Below, piece by piece: positions 35,785 to 43,353 of a stretch of DNA of 64,000 nt. The notes under the pieces were generated by a model. The model saw nothing but the letters and a program-made list of their open reading frames with translations. It made no database searches and was not told the DNA's origin. Within the stretch, counting starts at the first letter, position 1. Each line of letters begins with the position of its first letter. Origin of the DNA: JANXQG01 sp963804375 (GTDB lineage: Bacteria; Planctomycetota; Planctomycetia; Pirellulales; Thermoguttaceae). The stretch covers positions 186,001-250,000 of the forward strand of contig CAWDQE010000022.1 of NCBI GenBank assembly GCA_963804375.1, in the 5' to 3' direction. Position numbers and translations under genes: made by a program.

Positions 35785-36282
35785 CTAATGCGTCTCGAAG
35801 CGTCTTACCCAGACGGCCACGACCGGTGCTTTTGCTAGATCAAGCGTTGGTGCCTGCGTGTTGTAGGGGGCGTAGAACTTTGCGTGCTCGCTCGATGGCT
35901 TCACCTTGGAATCGTGTTCGCCGGTGTAATCAAAATGCCCGCCGACATGCTCAACGAACAGCCTATGCCAATTCTCCTCCTCCGCCAATTCAGCCACGGT
36001 CAACTCGTGGATAAGCATGGCCAACGCCGGCGGATTTCCATCAACGAGCCGCAAGAGTGCTTGGTCGAGGGCATCCCTTTCCTTTTCTTCATCGAGGTAA
36101 TACCACGGATCGTAATAGTGCTGGAACCATCGCCGCGATCGCTCGAACTCACAGATGCCTGAGCGGGGTGTGTCCCAGAAACCGTTAACCCAGAGAATCT
36201 TGACGGCATCGTCATGTACCACCGGCACGGACGATACATCGAAGGGGCGTTCGAGCGGACAGTAGGCGTTTATCACCTTCAT
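35785..36282 (-). CDS. conserved hypothetical protein
   Basis: 166 residues. ATG 36282 is preferred over an earlier in-frame ATG at 36303 because GAGG lies seven bases before it. Rich in aromatic and acidic residues: YCPLERPFDVSSVPVVHDDA, VNGFWDTPRSGICEFERSR, WFQHYYDPWYYLDEEKERD, LVDGNPPALAMLIHELTVAE. No signal peptide or membrane helix. The composition suggests a soluble, folded cytoplasmic protein. I do not recognise the family, and no neighbour indicates a role. Confidence 0.65.
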   Translation of the reverse strand: MKVINAYCPLERPFDVSSVPVVHDDAVKILWVNGFWDTPRSGICEFERSRRWFQHYYDPWYYLDEEKERDALDQALLRLVDGNPPALAMLIHELTVAELAEEENWHRLFVEHVGGHFDYTGEHDSKVKPSSEHAKFYAPYNTQAPTLDLAKAPVVAVWVRRFETH

Positions 36283-36643
36283 TACGATTCCTCGCGAACG
36301 CAATGCTTACGTCGGTGTTGTCGCTGTTCCATGCACCTTCAGTGCAAACAATGACCAGGATACCAGCGGCGTTTCTCGGGCGTGTCCATGCCTGCCAGTA
36401 TACCGCGCCCCCAGCGGCCCTACCAGAATGGGCTCCGAGCGAGGCCCCTGCACGCCCACGCTCCGGCTGCCCCTTGCCCGCCGCACGAAGGTTGCCGGTG
36501 AGGCCGTGGGTGCTGGAATTGCCCGGAAGTGGCCCTTGTGGTGCAGGTAGGAGCGGCGCGGTAGAATGAGAGGCGGCTCGACGCTGGGCGCTCCGCGGTG
36601 GGGCGGCAGCAAGGGCCAGTTGGCCATTGATCATAGGCCTTTC
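36283..36643. other. intergenic region, divergent genes
   Basis: Separates the reverse hypothetical from the forward small-gene array. A TAGAAT -10 candidate at 36562-36567 (CGCGGTAGAATGAG) is the only signal seen. Confidence 0.45.
36562..36567 (+). promoter_or_regulatory. -10 candidate TAGAAT before the first gene of the array
   Basis: CGGTAGAATGAG resembles the boxes at 40852 and 42120. TTGTGG at 36536 would be 20 bp away, which is long for a -35. Confidence 0.3.
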
Positions 36644-37231
36644 ATGAATTCGCCCCGCCTCATCTGCTGTCCGAATTGTTCTACGCGAGTTGAGCCGTCG
36701 GTTGAGGGCGAATGCCCAGTCTGCCGGAATGCTGTGTGCCCGTCGCGTCATGATGAACGCGACGCCATGACGGCCGCGGGCCCACAGCCAAGTGGAATGG
36801 AAACCTGGAGAGCGGCGCAGTTTAGCTTGCGTGGTACACTCTGGTTCATTGTCGCGTGCAGTGTGTACTGTTCCCAATTTGCGGCATTACGGCAGATCGA
36901 CAGCCGTTCATGGTGGCGCAGCGTCCTCGCGATTTTCGTCGCTTGGCTTGTGTTGGGTGTCTTCCTTTTGGCTAAGGGCGTGCGGGGAATGATCGTCGCG
37001 CATTGTTTTACGCCCGTCGTAATCCTTTTCTTCGGCCTTGTCTCCTTTCCGAGGTTTTGGAGCACGGGTCATTCTCTGGAGGACCTCCGCGGCTTCATGC
37101 AGACATTAGCGATTGTCTGTTTGGTAAGCTCCTCGCTGAGCTTCCCAGCGTCTGTCGTGCGTATGGTTTGTCGTGCTGTCTGGAGGCGATTTGGAGGCGC
37201 AAAGGCAGGCCCGTCGAGAGAGGAAAGGTGA
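36644..37231 (+). CDS. zinc-ribbon membrane protein with FSLRGTL motif
   Basis: 195 residues from ATG 36644; a longer start at 36566 adds sequence unlike a protein. LICCPNCSTRVEPSVEGECP gives a CPNC...CPVC zinc ribbon. Then WRAAQFSLRGTLWFIVACSV brings the FSLR motif and the first membrane helix. About four helices follow (SVLAIFVAWLVLGVFLLAKG, VVILFFGLVSFPRF, LAIVCLVSSSLSF). The combination suggests a membrane sensor or assembly factor; nothing more can be said. First gene of the small-gene array. Confidence 0.6.
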   Translation: MNSPRLICCPNCSTRVEPSVEGECPVCRNAVCPSRHDERDAMTAAGPQPSGMETWRAAQFSLRGTLWFIVACSVYCSQFAALRQIDSRSWWRSVLAIFVAWLVLGVFLLAKGVRGMIVAHCFTPVVILFFGLVSFPRFWSTGHSLEDLRGFMQTLAIVCLVSSSLSFPASVVRMVCRAVWRRFGGAKAGPSREER

Positions 37232-37278
37232 CGAAATCGTTCTTTATCCCTGATGCTGTCAGCAACGGCCAAATCGAC

Positions 37279-38373
37279 ATGACTGAACCACAACCCCACC
37301 CCACTCCACTGCCGCCCAGTCCGCCCTTCCAATTCACCCTGCGGACGCTGCTCTTGCTGTTCGTGGTGCTGGGGTCGTCGCTGGCGGTGTTCCGGGAAGC
37401 GGTTGTTGTCGTATACCCGGTTGTTTTAGGATTGGCACTCCTCGTTAATCGATTCCGAGCGGTGGCGGCTCATCTGGTTAGCATCTTGGTCGGCCTAGTC
37501 TTGCTAATCTGGGTTTTGTGGCTGCTTCCTCAGATTGGTGCTCCGCGTGAGGGTGGTCGCCGTTCGGCATGTATCAACAAACTGTATCGTATCATCGGTC
37601 AAGCCTTGCAGGACTACCATCGCGCAAACGGCTGTTTTCCGCCACTGTATCTTGCCGACACAAATGGCAGGCCGCTGCACAGTTGGCGGACGCTCCTACT
37701 GCCCTATTTGGGATATGACGACGTGTACAAGAGCCTCGACCTGACGAAGCCGTGGGACTCGCCAGAGAACGCACCTGTGCTGGCAATTCATCCGAGGGAA
37801 TTCTTCTGCGGCAGCGATCCAAGTTCCCGCACACCTGGAACGCGGCAGACGAACTACCTTGCCGTCGTAGGCTCAAACACCGCGTGGAGCGGTGATAAGC
37901 CTAAGAAGCTCTCAGATTTTGGCAAGGATGCGTCCAGCACGATCATGGTCATTGAGGTGGCTGGTACCGGCGTTGACTGGGCGCAGCCCAAAGACTTTTC
38001 GCTCGACGCTCTTATGGCGACCGGAGACAATGCGCCCGCGCTACCCGTATTCAGCAGGCACGGCCGTGAGGAGGGATTCTTCTTCACCGACAACCGCCGC
38101 ACTGGGGTCTGCGCATTGATGGCCAACGGTGACTTCGAATACTTGCCGACTGAAGCGCTAACGCCGGAGAAGCTTCGGAAAATCCTTCAGATTGGCGGCT
38201 GTAAGCACGAGGCAATCTCCTTTCTCAAGGACATTCCACACGATGTGACAAGTCGCCCGAACTGGCCCAACATCGCCGCCCTGGCTGTGTGGCTGCTTTC
38301 GGTCGGCACGCTGCTGACGCAAGCGGTGCGGAGCAGGAAGGTCCTGCCAGTTCCGCCACCACCTGCTTGCTGA
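37279..38373 (+). CDS. DUF1559 protein with N-terminal membrane module
   Basis: 364 residues; ATG 37279 precedes FQFTLRTLLLLFVVLGSSLA, the FSLRSLL-type start, and two more helices. The DUF1559 (SBP_bac_10-like) core then appears: LYRIIGQALQDYHRANGCFP, GRPLHSWRTLLLPYLGY, NYLAVVGSNTAWSGDKPKKL, TIMVIEVAGTGVDWAQPKDF, VCALMANGDFEYLPTEALTP. A C-terminal helix (IAALAVWLLSVGTLLTQAV) is unusual for the family, which normally has one N-terminal pilin-like helix. Exported side function unknown. Confidence 0.8.
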   Translation: MTEPQPHPTPLPPSPPFQFTLRTLLLLFVVLGSSLAVFREAVVVVYPVVLGLALLVNRFRAVAAHLVSILVGLVLLIWVLWLLPQIGAPREGGRRSACINKLYRIIGQALQDYHRANGCFPPLYLADTNGRPLHSWRTLLLPYLGYDDVYKSLDLTKPWDSPENAPVLAIHPREFFCGSDPSSRTPGTRQTNYLAVVGSNTAWSGDKPKKLSDFGKDASSTIMVIEVAGTGVDWAQPKDFSLDALMATGDNAPALPVFSRHGREEGFFFTDNRRTGVCALMANGDFEYLPTEALTPEKLRKILQIGGCKHEAISFLKDIPHDVTSRPNWPNIAALAVWLLSVGTLLTQAVRSRKVLPVPPPPAC

Positions 38374-38545
38374 GGTCGCCGCGGCAAGCCGATCCCAGAG
38401 ATTTTTTCCGGGATACCACCTTCGCCGGCCCGCTTGGTAGCATCGGCTGTGAGGCCGGAGGCATCGACCTTCGCGGCCACAGAAGATCGAAAAGTCTGGA
38501 CGTTCAGACAATCTTCCTGGGGCCTTCGTTCAGGCTGCCGGCCCA

Positions 38546-38567
38546 ATTGTTGCCAGCAGGCAACAAT
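38546..38567. repeat. perfect hairpin ATTGTTGCC-AGCA-GGCAACAAT
   Basis: Nine-base arms and a four-base loop, 98 bases before palindrome copy 7. A related hairpin is at 35578. Confidence 0.7.
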
Positions 38568-38665
38568 CTCGAACAACTGGCCTCGCAGTGTCCGCCGAAA
38601 CCCGACCGCAGGGCAGCCGCCTGGATCTGCAAGGCCTTGCCGAAGTACCGTCCTCGGAAGTTGGC

Positions 38666-38687
38666 ATTTTGCTCAGGTGAGCAAAAT
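38666..38687. repeat. 22-bp palindrome, copy 7
   Basis: One change, G for C in the centre (CAGGTG). Confidence 0.9.
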
Positions 38688-38909
38688 TGGCACCCGATAC
38701 CCTGGTTAGCCAACTGGCCACCAGCCGGCCCTGCCCGGCCCAGAGAGCCTGCGGAACAGGCTCGGGATTGCTGCGGAGCATTGCTTGCTCGACAGCAGCC
38801 CGGTCGTCGCGGCCGAGCACGTTTCTGGGCTTGCTTGGTTGCCGAATAGCCGCTGGCCGGGGCATCGAAGGGCCTTGCTGGGCCTCGAAATGCGGGATTG
38901 GCGGGATGA

Positions 38910-38939
38910 TTGCCAGAGGCGTGGGCTTGGCGTTATACT
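38910..38939 (+). promoter_or_regulatory. promoter TTGCCA-N18-TATACT
   Basis: TTGCCA at 38910-38915 and TATACT at 38934-38939. The same arrangement with similar flanks (GATTGCCA ... GGCGT) recurs at 40383-40412. The gene start is 81 bases downstream. Confidence 0.6.
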
Positions 38940-39019
38940 ACGGATAGCGGCGCGGACGCCGATGTCGGGTAGAAAGCCACTTGACGGCGTCCATTAAGCC
39001 GTCGTAAGGAGTTTACGCT

Positions 39020-39868
39020 ATGGCGACTGGACCTTTGGGACAACCATCGCCGCCGACATTCTCGCTCCGCAGTCTTTTCGTGTTGATGGCCGTCGTTGTC
39101 CTGCTTATCGGCATTCTGGTACCGCTGGTGCGTGCGTCTCGGGAGGCTGCCCGTTTGACGCAGTGCAGCAACAATCTTAGAGAGATCGGGCTGGCCCTAC
39201 AGCATTACGAGAAGAATTATGGCCGTCTCCCAGTCGCTTTTACATCGGACGCCGTGGGGAAACCCTTGCATAGCTGGCGGACGCCGCTTCTTCCGTTTAT
39301 GGAACAACTCGGCACGGGAGAGGATGATCTGGGGGCCTATTATGGACGTTTGCATTGGAACGAACGATGGGATAGTCCGAGCTATAGTCGACTTCGTGCT
39401 GTACGGTTCCCTTTCTTCATTTGCCCGGATGATAACGCGGCAGCCGAACACAACAACACGAGCTACCTTGCCGTCATTGGTGCTGGAACTGCTTGGCCCG
39501 GTCGGACTGCGGCACACTTGCCGAATTCCGGTGAAGGAGCGTCGGAGACCGTTCTACTCGTGGAGGCTGCGGACTCCGGCATCCATTGGATGGAACCTCG
39601 CGACGTCAAGCTCGACGGGCTAGACTGCACACTGAACGGCCCTTCGACTCCAGGCATTTCAAGCAAGCATGCCAATGGGGTCAATATCTTGTTTGCCGAT
39701 GCCTCGGTTCGATGTCTACCTCGCGAGACTCCGCCGAGCAATATCGAAACGATGCTGACGAATCGAAACACCGAAGGCAGACTGAAGACGGAATTGGAGC
39801 AGGGTAAGGAACCAAGAGTAGACCATCCACAAACCCCGCCTGCATCGGAAAAGCCTACCGGCGGATAG
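39020..39868 (+). CDS. DUF1559 protein with pilin-like N-terminus
   Basis: 282 residues; ATG 39020 eight bases after AAGGAG. PTFSLRSLFVLMAVVVLLIG merges the FSLR motif with a single membrane helix. Then RASREAARLTQCSNNLREIG and LALQHYEKNYGRLPVAF are the type IV pilin/DUF1559 start. GKPLHSWRTPLLPFMEQLG, DNAAAEHNNTSYLAVIGAGT and ANGVNILFADASVRCLPRET complete the domain. A Pro/Lys-rich tail ends the protein. It is probably anchored in the membrane facing out. Own promoter upstream. Confidence 0.85.
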   Translation: MATGPLGQPSPPTFSLRSLFVLMAVVVLLIGILVPLVRASREAARLTQCSNNLREIGLALQHYEKNYGRLPVAFTSDAVGKPLHSWRTPLLPFMEQLGTGEDDLGAYYGRLHWNERWDSPSYSRLRAVRFPFFICPDDNAAAEHNNTSYLAVIGAGTAWPGRTAAHLPNSGEGASETVLLVEAADSGIHWMEPRDVKLDGLDCTLNGPSTPGISSKHANGVNILFADASVRCLPRETPPSNIETMLTNRNTEGRLKTELEQGKEPRVDHPQTPPASEKPTGG

Positions 39869-39931
39869 CTTGTTCACCCAGGCCCCAGGCGAGCCCCCAG
39901 CCGCTGGTGCCGGCCAGGCCGTGGCTGCCGG

Positions 39932-39960
39932 TTGGCAGCGTGCCTTGCAGGGCGTAGACT
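39932..39960 (+). promoter_or_regulatory. promoter TTGGCA-N17-TAGACT
   Basis: TTGGCA at 39932-39937 and TAGACT at 39955-39960 with ideal spacing; the Cse60-like gene starts 78 bases later. Confidence 0.5.
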
Positions 39961-40037
39961 TCATGAAAGGGCTAGGCAATGGGCGATCTCGTTTTGATGC
40001 CCACACGAACCGATTTACTGGAAAGGAGAATCCTCAC

Positions 40038-40214
40038 ATGAAGGTCAAGCTGTTCTGGAAGAACGATGCCATTTCCTTGGAGAGCGAAATCAATGCTTGG
40101 CTGCGGGAGAACCCGCGGATCAAGGTTGCGGACATCAGGCAATCGGCAACTGGTGGTAATATTGGGCCAGTGGTTTTGATGATTGCAGTCTGGTATGAGG
40201 AAGGCGATCAGTGA
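40038..40214 (+). CDS. 58-residue protein, Cse60-like
   Basis: ATG 40038 with AAAGGAG 10 bases upstream. The sequence MKVKLFWKNDAISLESEINA, WLRENPRIKVADIRQSATG, VVLMIAVWYEEGDQ follows the strand-helix-strand-strand pattern of small Cse60-type proteins, which begin (V)KLF, have a helix ending in a WL/FL motif, then VxDIxxS. The function of that family is unknown outside Bacillus sporulation. Soluble, no export signal. Single-gene unit with its own promoter. Confidence 0.65.
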   Translation: MKVKLFWKNDAISLESEINAWLRENPRIKVADIRQSATGGNIGPVVLMIAVWYEEGDQ

Positions 40215-40382
40215 GCCCCGCCCACCGCCCCAGTGCCACCCGAAGTCGAGGTGCTTGGGCGGAATGCAAGCGAAGGGTGGCTGAAGGCTGGAAGGCCCGT
40301 GATCGGGCTTGCCGGCGTGGAATGACCGGCAAGATTTTGATGTCATGATGTAAATGTGCCACGATAGGCCCATGGCGGCCGA

Positions 40383-40412
40383 TTGCCACGAGTGCTGGCG
40401 TGGGCGTATACT
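40383..40412 (+). promoter_or_regulatory. promoter TTGCCA-N18-TATACT (second copy)
   Basis: TTGCCA at 40383-40388 and TATACT at 40407-40412. The leader after it (ATGACGCCGGGGTGAAAGGC) also resembles the leader after the 38910 promoter (GACGCCGATGTCGGGTAGAA). Confidence 0.6.
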
Positions 40413-40465
40413 ATGGGCAGGCAGCGAGGAACATGACGCCGGGGTGAAAGGCCGTTGGGCGAGCT

Positions 40466-40816
40466 ATGCTAGATGACGATGTCCAGATCGACCGGCTGAG
40501 GCTACCGCTGCTTTGGTGTAGCAGTTGCGTGCTCGTCTTGGCGGCCCTATGTTTGGCTGCCCTATCGATGCATTTCCATCGAGAGTACGGAAAAGCCCAC
40601 CAGGCGGCTCATATTGCCCAGATGAGCGGTACGATCGGCCCGTCCCCTGAACCATTCTATCAACGTGCCGAATACGCTTTCGACGGAATTGGTCTAGTCT
40701 GCCTTGTCGCCCTGATTCTCACGTTGAAGGCAAGACATCCGATTCCCCTTGGGGCTCTGGTTGTTTGCATCGCAATCCTATTTTGCACGATGGGACAGAT
40801 TGGCGGACGGTACTGA
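40466..40816 (+). CDS. small membrane protein
   Basis: 116 residues. Three hydrophobic helices: PLLWCSSCVLVLAALCLAAL, IGLVCLVALILTL and LGALVVCIAILFCTMGQIG, with a polar loop between the first two. No motif or family recognised. The start ATG 40466 has no strong ribosome binding site (GGGCGAGCT). Confidence 0.6.
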   Translation: MLDDDVQIDRLRLPLLWCSSCVLVLAALCLAALSMHFHREYGKAHQAAHIAQMSGTIGPSPEPFYQRAEYAFDGIGLVCLVALILTLKARHPIPLGALVVCIAILFCTMGQIGGRY

Positions 40817-40851
40817 TCCGCCACCCGCTGGCTCGACCTCGGGGCCGCCGG

Positions 40852-40857
40852 TAGAAT
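40852..40857 (+). promoter_or_regulatory. -10 candidate TAGAAT in a duplicated leader
   Basis: The ~65-base segment CGCTGGCTCGACCTCGGGGC ... GGTAGAATAGCTG ... TTCTTCGTGAAAGCA also stands at 42095-42160, before another gene. Confidence 0.45.
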
Positions 40858-40919
40858 AGCTGGAGTTCTTCGTGAAAGCAGGGGGCTACTGCGACCTATT
40901 GGCTATCAGAGACGCGTCA

Positions 40920-41231
40920 ATGCGATTCAAACCGCACGATCCGACATGGCTGGTTGAACTTGCGAAGACGCAGCGTCCTGACCTGCCGTGGCTTGCCGAG
41001 TCTCTTGCACGATGCAATCAATGTCACTGGAAACGATCGCGAATCTACGTTCACTTTGTCGATCCGGAGTGTGCAAACCAACCCGGTGCCGACTGGCAAT
41101 ATCGTGAAACGATCTCGCTCGACCACCCCGAGTTTGGGCATATAATGCTGGATGTCCTCAAGGACAATAGGGTCGGCGGCGTGGAGTTTTACGATCGGCT
41201 GTTCTCTTCGGGACGACCGAAGAAGGGCTAA
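40920..41231 (+). CDS. small hypothetical protein
   Basis: 103 residues from ATG 40920. A GTG at 40872 is also in frame, but it lies within the leader segment shared with 42141 and is therefore unlikely to be coding. MRFKPHDPTWLVELAKTQRP, LAESLARCNQCHWKRSRIYV, WQYRETISLDHPEFGHIMLD suggest a small soluble alpha/beta protein; one CNQC pair is present. No family recognised. Confidence 0.55.
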   Translation: MRFKPHDPTWLVELAKTQRPDLPWLAESLARCNQCHWKRSRIYVHFVDPECANQPGADWQYRETISLDHPEFGHIMLDVLKDNRVGGVEFYDRLFSSGRPKKG

Positions 41232-41241
41232 CGCCGCCCGC

Positions 41242-41270
41242 TTGTGCAGCCCAGCCTCGCGGCAAATAAT
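41242..41270 (+). promoter_or_regulatory. promoter TTGTGC-N17-AATAAT
   Basis: TTGTGC 41242-41247, AATAAT 41265-41270. The surrounding 80 bases (GCCGCCCGCTTGTGCAGCCC ... GGCTGGACGCTGGTTGCC ... GGCGGCGT) are repeated at 43223-43305. Confidence 0.6.
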
Positions 41271-41354
41271 TGAAGGGGCTGGACGCTGGTTGCCTTGGTG
41301 AGGGCGGCGTGTGATCCGCTGTCTGGCTCGCAGGTTTTGCAGTGGAGTTTTGCT

Positions 41355-42053
41355 ATGCGTGTCTTCATGCTGCTTATCCTCGCGGCAATCTTGCCACTCA
41401 TAAGTTGCAATCGATCGTCAGAACCTGACGCATCGCAGAAGCAAGCACCGGCCGAAGGAAGTGCCAGGAGAATGGTCTGCGATCTGATCGTTCGGCGTGG
41501 GGGCATCGGCCCAGGGCCGTACTTCATCATTCCCGAACGAATCGGACGAGAAATCGCCTCCTTGGAGGGAGTCGCGGCGGTCTGCCCCAGCTTGATTGAT
41601 GAAGTGAGCCTTGATGACTCCGGCGACCTTAGTTGTGCGATAGTGGGCTGGCCCGCGGGAGGTTTCCTATTCGACGATCTAAGCCTAGTCACGGGAGATC
41701 GCCTCTCTGACAAGCATCGTGGCCAGAAGGCCCTCATGCTGGGTAAGAAATTGGCCGATCGACTCAAGTTGCAGGCAGGCAGCCACTTGAACCTGCTTGG
41801 CGAGAGTTTTCTGGTCGTGGGCATCTTCAAAGGCAGAAGCGACGAGGAAGATCATGCAGCAGTCATGCTGTTGGAGGATGCACAGAAGTTCACGGGCAGG
41901 GCCAATCGGATAACGGAGTGTGCTGTAAGGCTTCGCGATCCAAGTCCGGGAGCCATCGAGACAATCAAGGCACAGATTGAGAAGGTGCCCGCGAAGTTGA
42001 GCCTGGCGGGGAAGCTCCAGGTGACGGCACAGTGGAAAGAGGCCAAGCAGTGA
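41355..42053 (+). CDS. lipoprotein carrying a MacB/FtsX-type periplasmic domain
   Basis: 232 residues from ATG 41355. MRVFMLLILAAILPLISC is a lipoprotein signal with Cys 18. The rest resembles the periplasmic core domain of MacB/FtsX-type ABC permeases: an N-terminal ligand half (IGREIASLEGVAAVCPSLID), then the internal block LMLGKKLADRLKLQAGSHLN, LLGESFLVVGIFKGRSDEED, HAAVMLLEDAQKFTGRANRI. The four membrane helices of a permease are absent and no ATPase gene is near. So the domain stands alone as a lipid-anchored protein, which is unusual; it may have been cut out of a permease gene. Confidence 0.65.
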   Translation: MRVFMLLILAAILPLISCNRSSEPDASQKQAPAEGSARRMVCDLIVRRGGIGPGPYFIIPERIGREIASLEGVAAVCPSLIDEVSLDDSGDLSCAIVGWPAGGFLFDDLSLVTGDRLSDKHRGQKALMLGKKLADRLKLQAGSHLNLLGESFLVVGIFKGRSDEEDHAAVMLLEDAQKFTGRANRITECAVRLRDPSPGAIETIKAQIEKVPAKLSLAGKLQVTAQWKEAKQ

Positions 42054-42119
42054 TGGCCGCCGAAGCCCCTCACCCGTAGCTCGGTTCCCCGCCCGCTGGC
42101 TCGACCTCGGGGCCGCGGG

Positions 42120-42125
42120 TAGAAT
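42120..42125 (+). promoter_or_regulatory. -10 candidate TAGAAT, second copy of the duplicated leader
   Basis: CGCTGGCTCGACCTCGGGGC then GCGGGTAGAATAGCTGAAAG. It differs from the 40852 copy at only a few bases. Confidence 0.45.
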
Positions 42126-42200
42126 AGCTGAAAGTTCTTCGTGAAAGCACGGGGCTGCGACAGCCCGAGGCATCGGGAACACGATAGTCGCGCGAGCGAG

Positions 42201-42677
42201 ATGAAAACTCAGACGCAGCATTTCGAGCTTTTCGCGGACTATTTCCAGTTCTACCTTCAGGATGAAGCCGTGAAGGGCGACCTTAGCGATAGTTGGAACG
42301 AGGAAGCCGTTGGGCGATTGCTCGCACTTGCTCCGGGCACGATTGGAGTCGGAACCGTTCGTGATATGCAGGTGCCCGTGGACGTGGAAGTTCGCGACGC
42401 TCCACCCGACGACGATCTCGACAAATGGGATCACGTGAATGAGTGTAGCTTCGACGTCCAGTCAGGACGGATTGTGATCGCAGGCTGTACCGACTACTTC
42501 CCGGAAACCAAGCGACTCGAAGTTCCGCCAGGAACGTATCGTGCACGGATCTACTATGGAGACCTCGACACGCTCTCTCAGGACGGTCTGGAAGGGAATG
42601 ACCATTACCGAATTGTACTTTGGCCATCGCCGCCGGAAGATATGAGGATTCTAAAGCAACGGCATATTGACGATTAG
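42201..42677 (+). CDS. small hypothetical protein
   Basis: 158 residues from ATG 42201, chosen because the earlier in-frame GTG 42141 lies in the shared leader. MKTQTQHFELFADYFQFYLQ, TIGVGTVRDMQVPVDVEVRD, NECSFDVQSGRIVIAGCTDY, RLEVPPGTYRARIYYGDLDT. The second half, with repeated short strands and an EVPPGTYRxRIYYG block, resembles competence-type ComJ-like or sugar-binding beta folds, but no firm assignment is made. Soluble, no export signal. Confidence 0.6.
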   Translation: MKTQTQHFELFADYFQFYLQDEAVKGDLSDSWNEEAVGRLLALAPGTIGVGTVRDMQVPVDVEVRDAPPDDDLDKWDHVNECSFDVQSGRIVIAGCTDYFPETKRLEVPPGTYRARIYYGDLDTLSQDGLEGNDHYRIVLWPSPPEDMRILKQRHIDD

Positions 42678-42734
42678 GGAGTAGGATCGTTCCGGCATGA
42701 GCCACCCGCCGCTGTTCCACGCGTCCCGCCGCTG

Positions 42735-42740
42735 GTAAAA
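42735..42740 (+). promoter_or_regulatory. -10 candidate TAAAAT
   Basis: CGCTGGTAAAATCGACAAG, 55 bases before the next gene; no clear -35 element. Confidence 0.3.
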
Positions 42741-42789
42741 TCGACAAGTCGGGCTTGGCTGGCGTCGGAGAAGATTGCGGCAGGCCAGC

Positions 42790-43260
42790 ATGCCGTTGGC
42801 TCTCGTGGAAAATGCAGCTTGTATGGAAATCGCGTCACAAATTGCTGGCTGGCTGATTCTGGTCATAGGCTCGCTGGCGTTGGTCATATTCGCGTTGGCA
42901 GTCTTCACCATGGTGCAGGCGTGGTATTACTTAGGCCATCGCCAAACCGAATTGGAGCGTGACCTGGGCTTTCGCGATGGGTCCGCTTGTCATGTGGTGG
43001 ATGGGAAATACGAGTCGACGGTTGCTATCGACGCGGTAGAAGAGGGACGTCCGTTTGCTCTCGCGGGAGTTTGCAGTGGCGATGTTGTGCCCGATTTATC
43101 GCACATTGGTCTGTTCAGGCTGCTACATCGTCGCCGCGGATCGATCGCTGAGTTGGCGGTTGCAGATGGTGGAGAAGGCCCGCCCTTTCATCAGCGTCCA
43201 AGTAGGGTAATAAAGATCAATGTGCCGCCCGCTTGTGCAGCCCGCCCTGGCGTCCGATAA
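42790..43260 (+). CDS. single-pass membrane protein with PDZ-like domain
   Basis: 156 residues from ATG 42790 (42823 is an alternative). One N-terminal helix, GWLILVIGSLALVIFALAVF, then a region resembling a PDZ domain: VAIDAVEEGRPFALAGVCSG, DVVPDLSHIGLFRLLHRRRG, SIAELAVADGGEGPPFHQRP. The G-x-P-F-x-x-A-G-x-x-x-G-D-V-V pattern is the PDZ carboxylate-binding segment. No protease domain is attached. The stop codon lies within the second copy of the 41242-type promoter repeat, so the 3' end of the gene and the next promoter overlap. Confidence 0.55.
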   Translation: MPLALVENAACMEIASQIAGWLILVIGSLALVIFALAVFTMVQAWYYLGHRQTELERDLGFRDGSACHVVDGKYESTVAIDAVEEGRPFALAGVCSGDVVPDLSHIGLFRLLHRRRGSIAELAVADGGEGPPFHQRPSRVIKINVPPACAARPGVR

Positions 43261-43261
43261 T
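43233..43261 (+). promoter_or_regulatory. promoter TTGTGC-N17-GATAAT (second copy)
   Basis: TTGTGC 43233-43238, GATAAT 43256-43261. It overlaps the last codons of the PDZ-like gene and lies 93 bases before the next ATG. Confidence 0.6.
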
Positions 43262-43353
43262 TGAAGATGGCTGGACGCTGGTTGCCTCGGTAGGGGGCGG
43301 CGTCGGGCAAACGCAGCCGTTGGTCCAGCCGTTTTAACCGCCGTCACTTAATC

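Larger units (their letters stand above)
38374..39019. other. gene-free stretch with hairpin, palindrome and promoter
   Basis: Contains the hairpin at 38546, palindrome copy 7 and the promoter at 38910. Frames here lack start signals. Confidence 0.5.
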
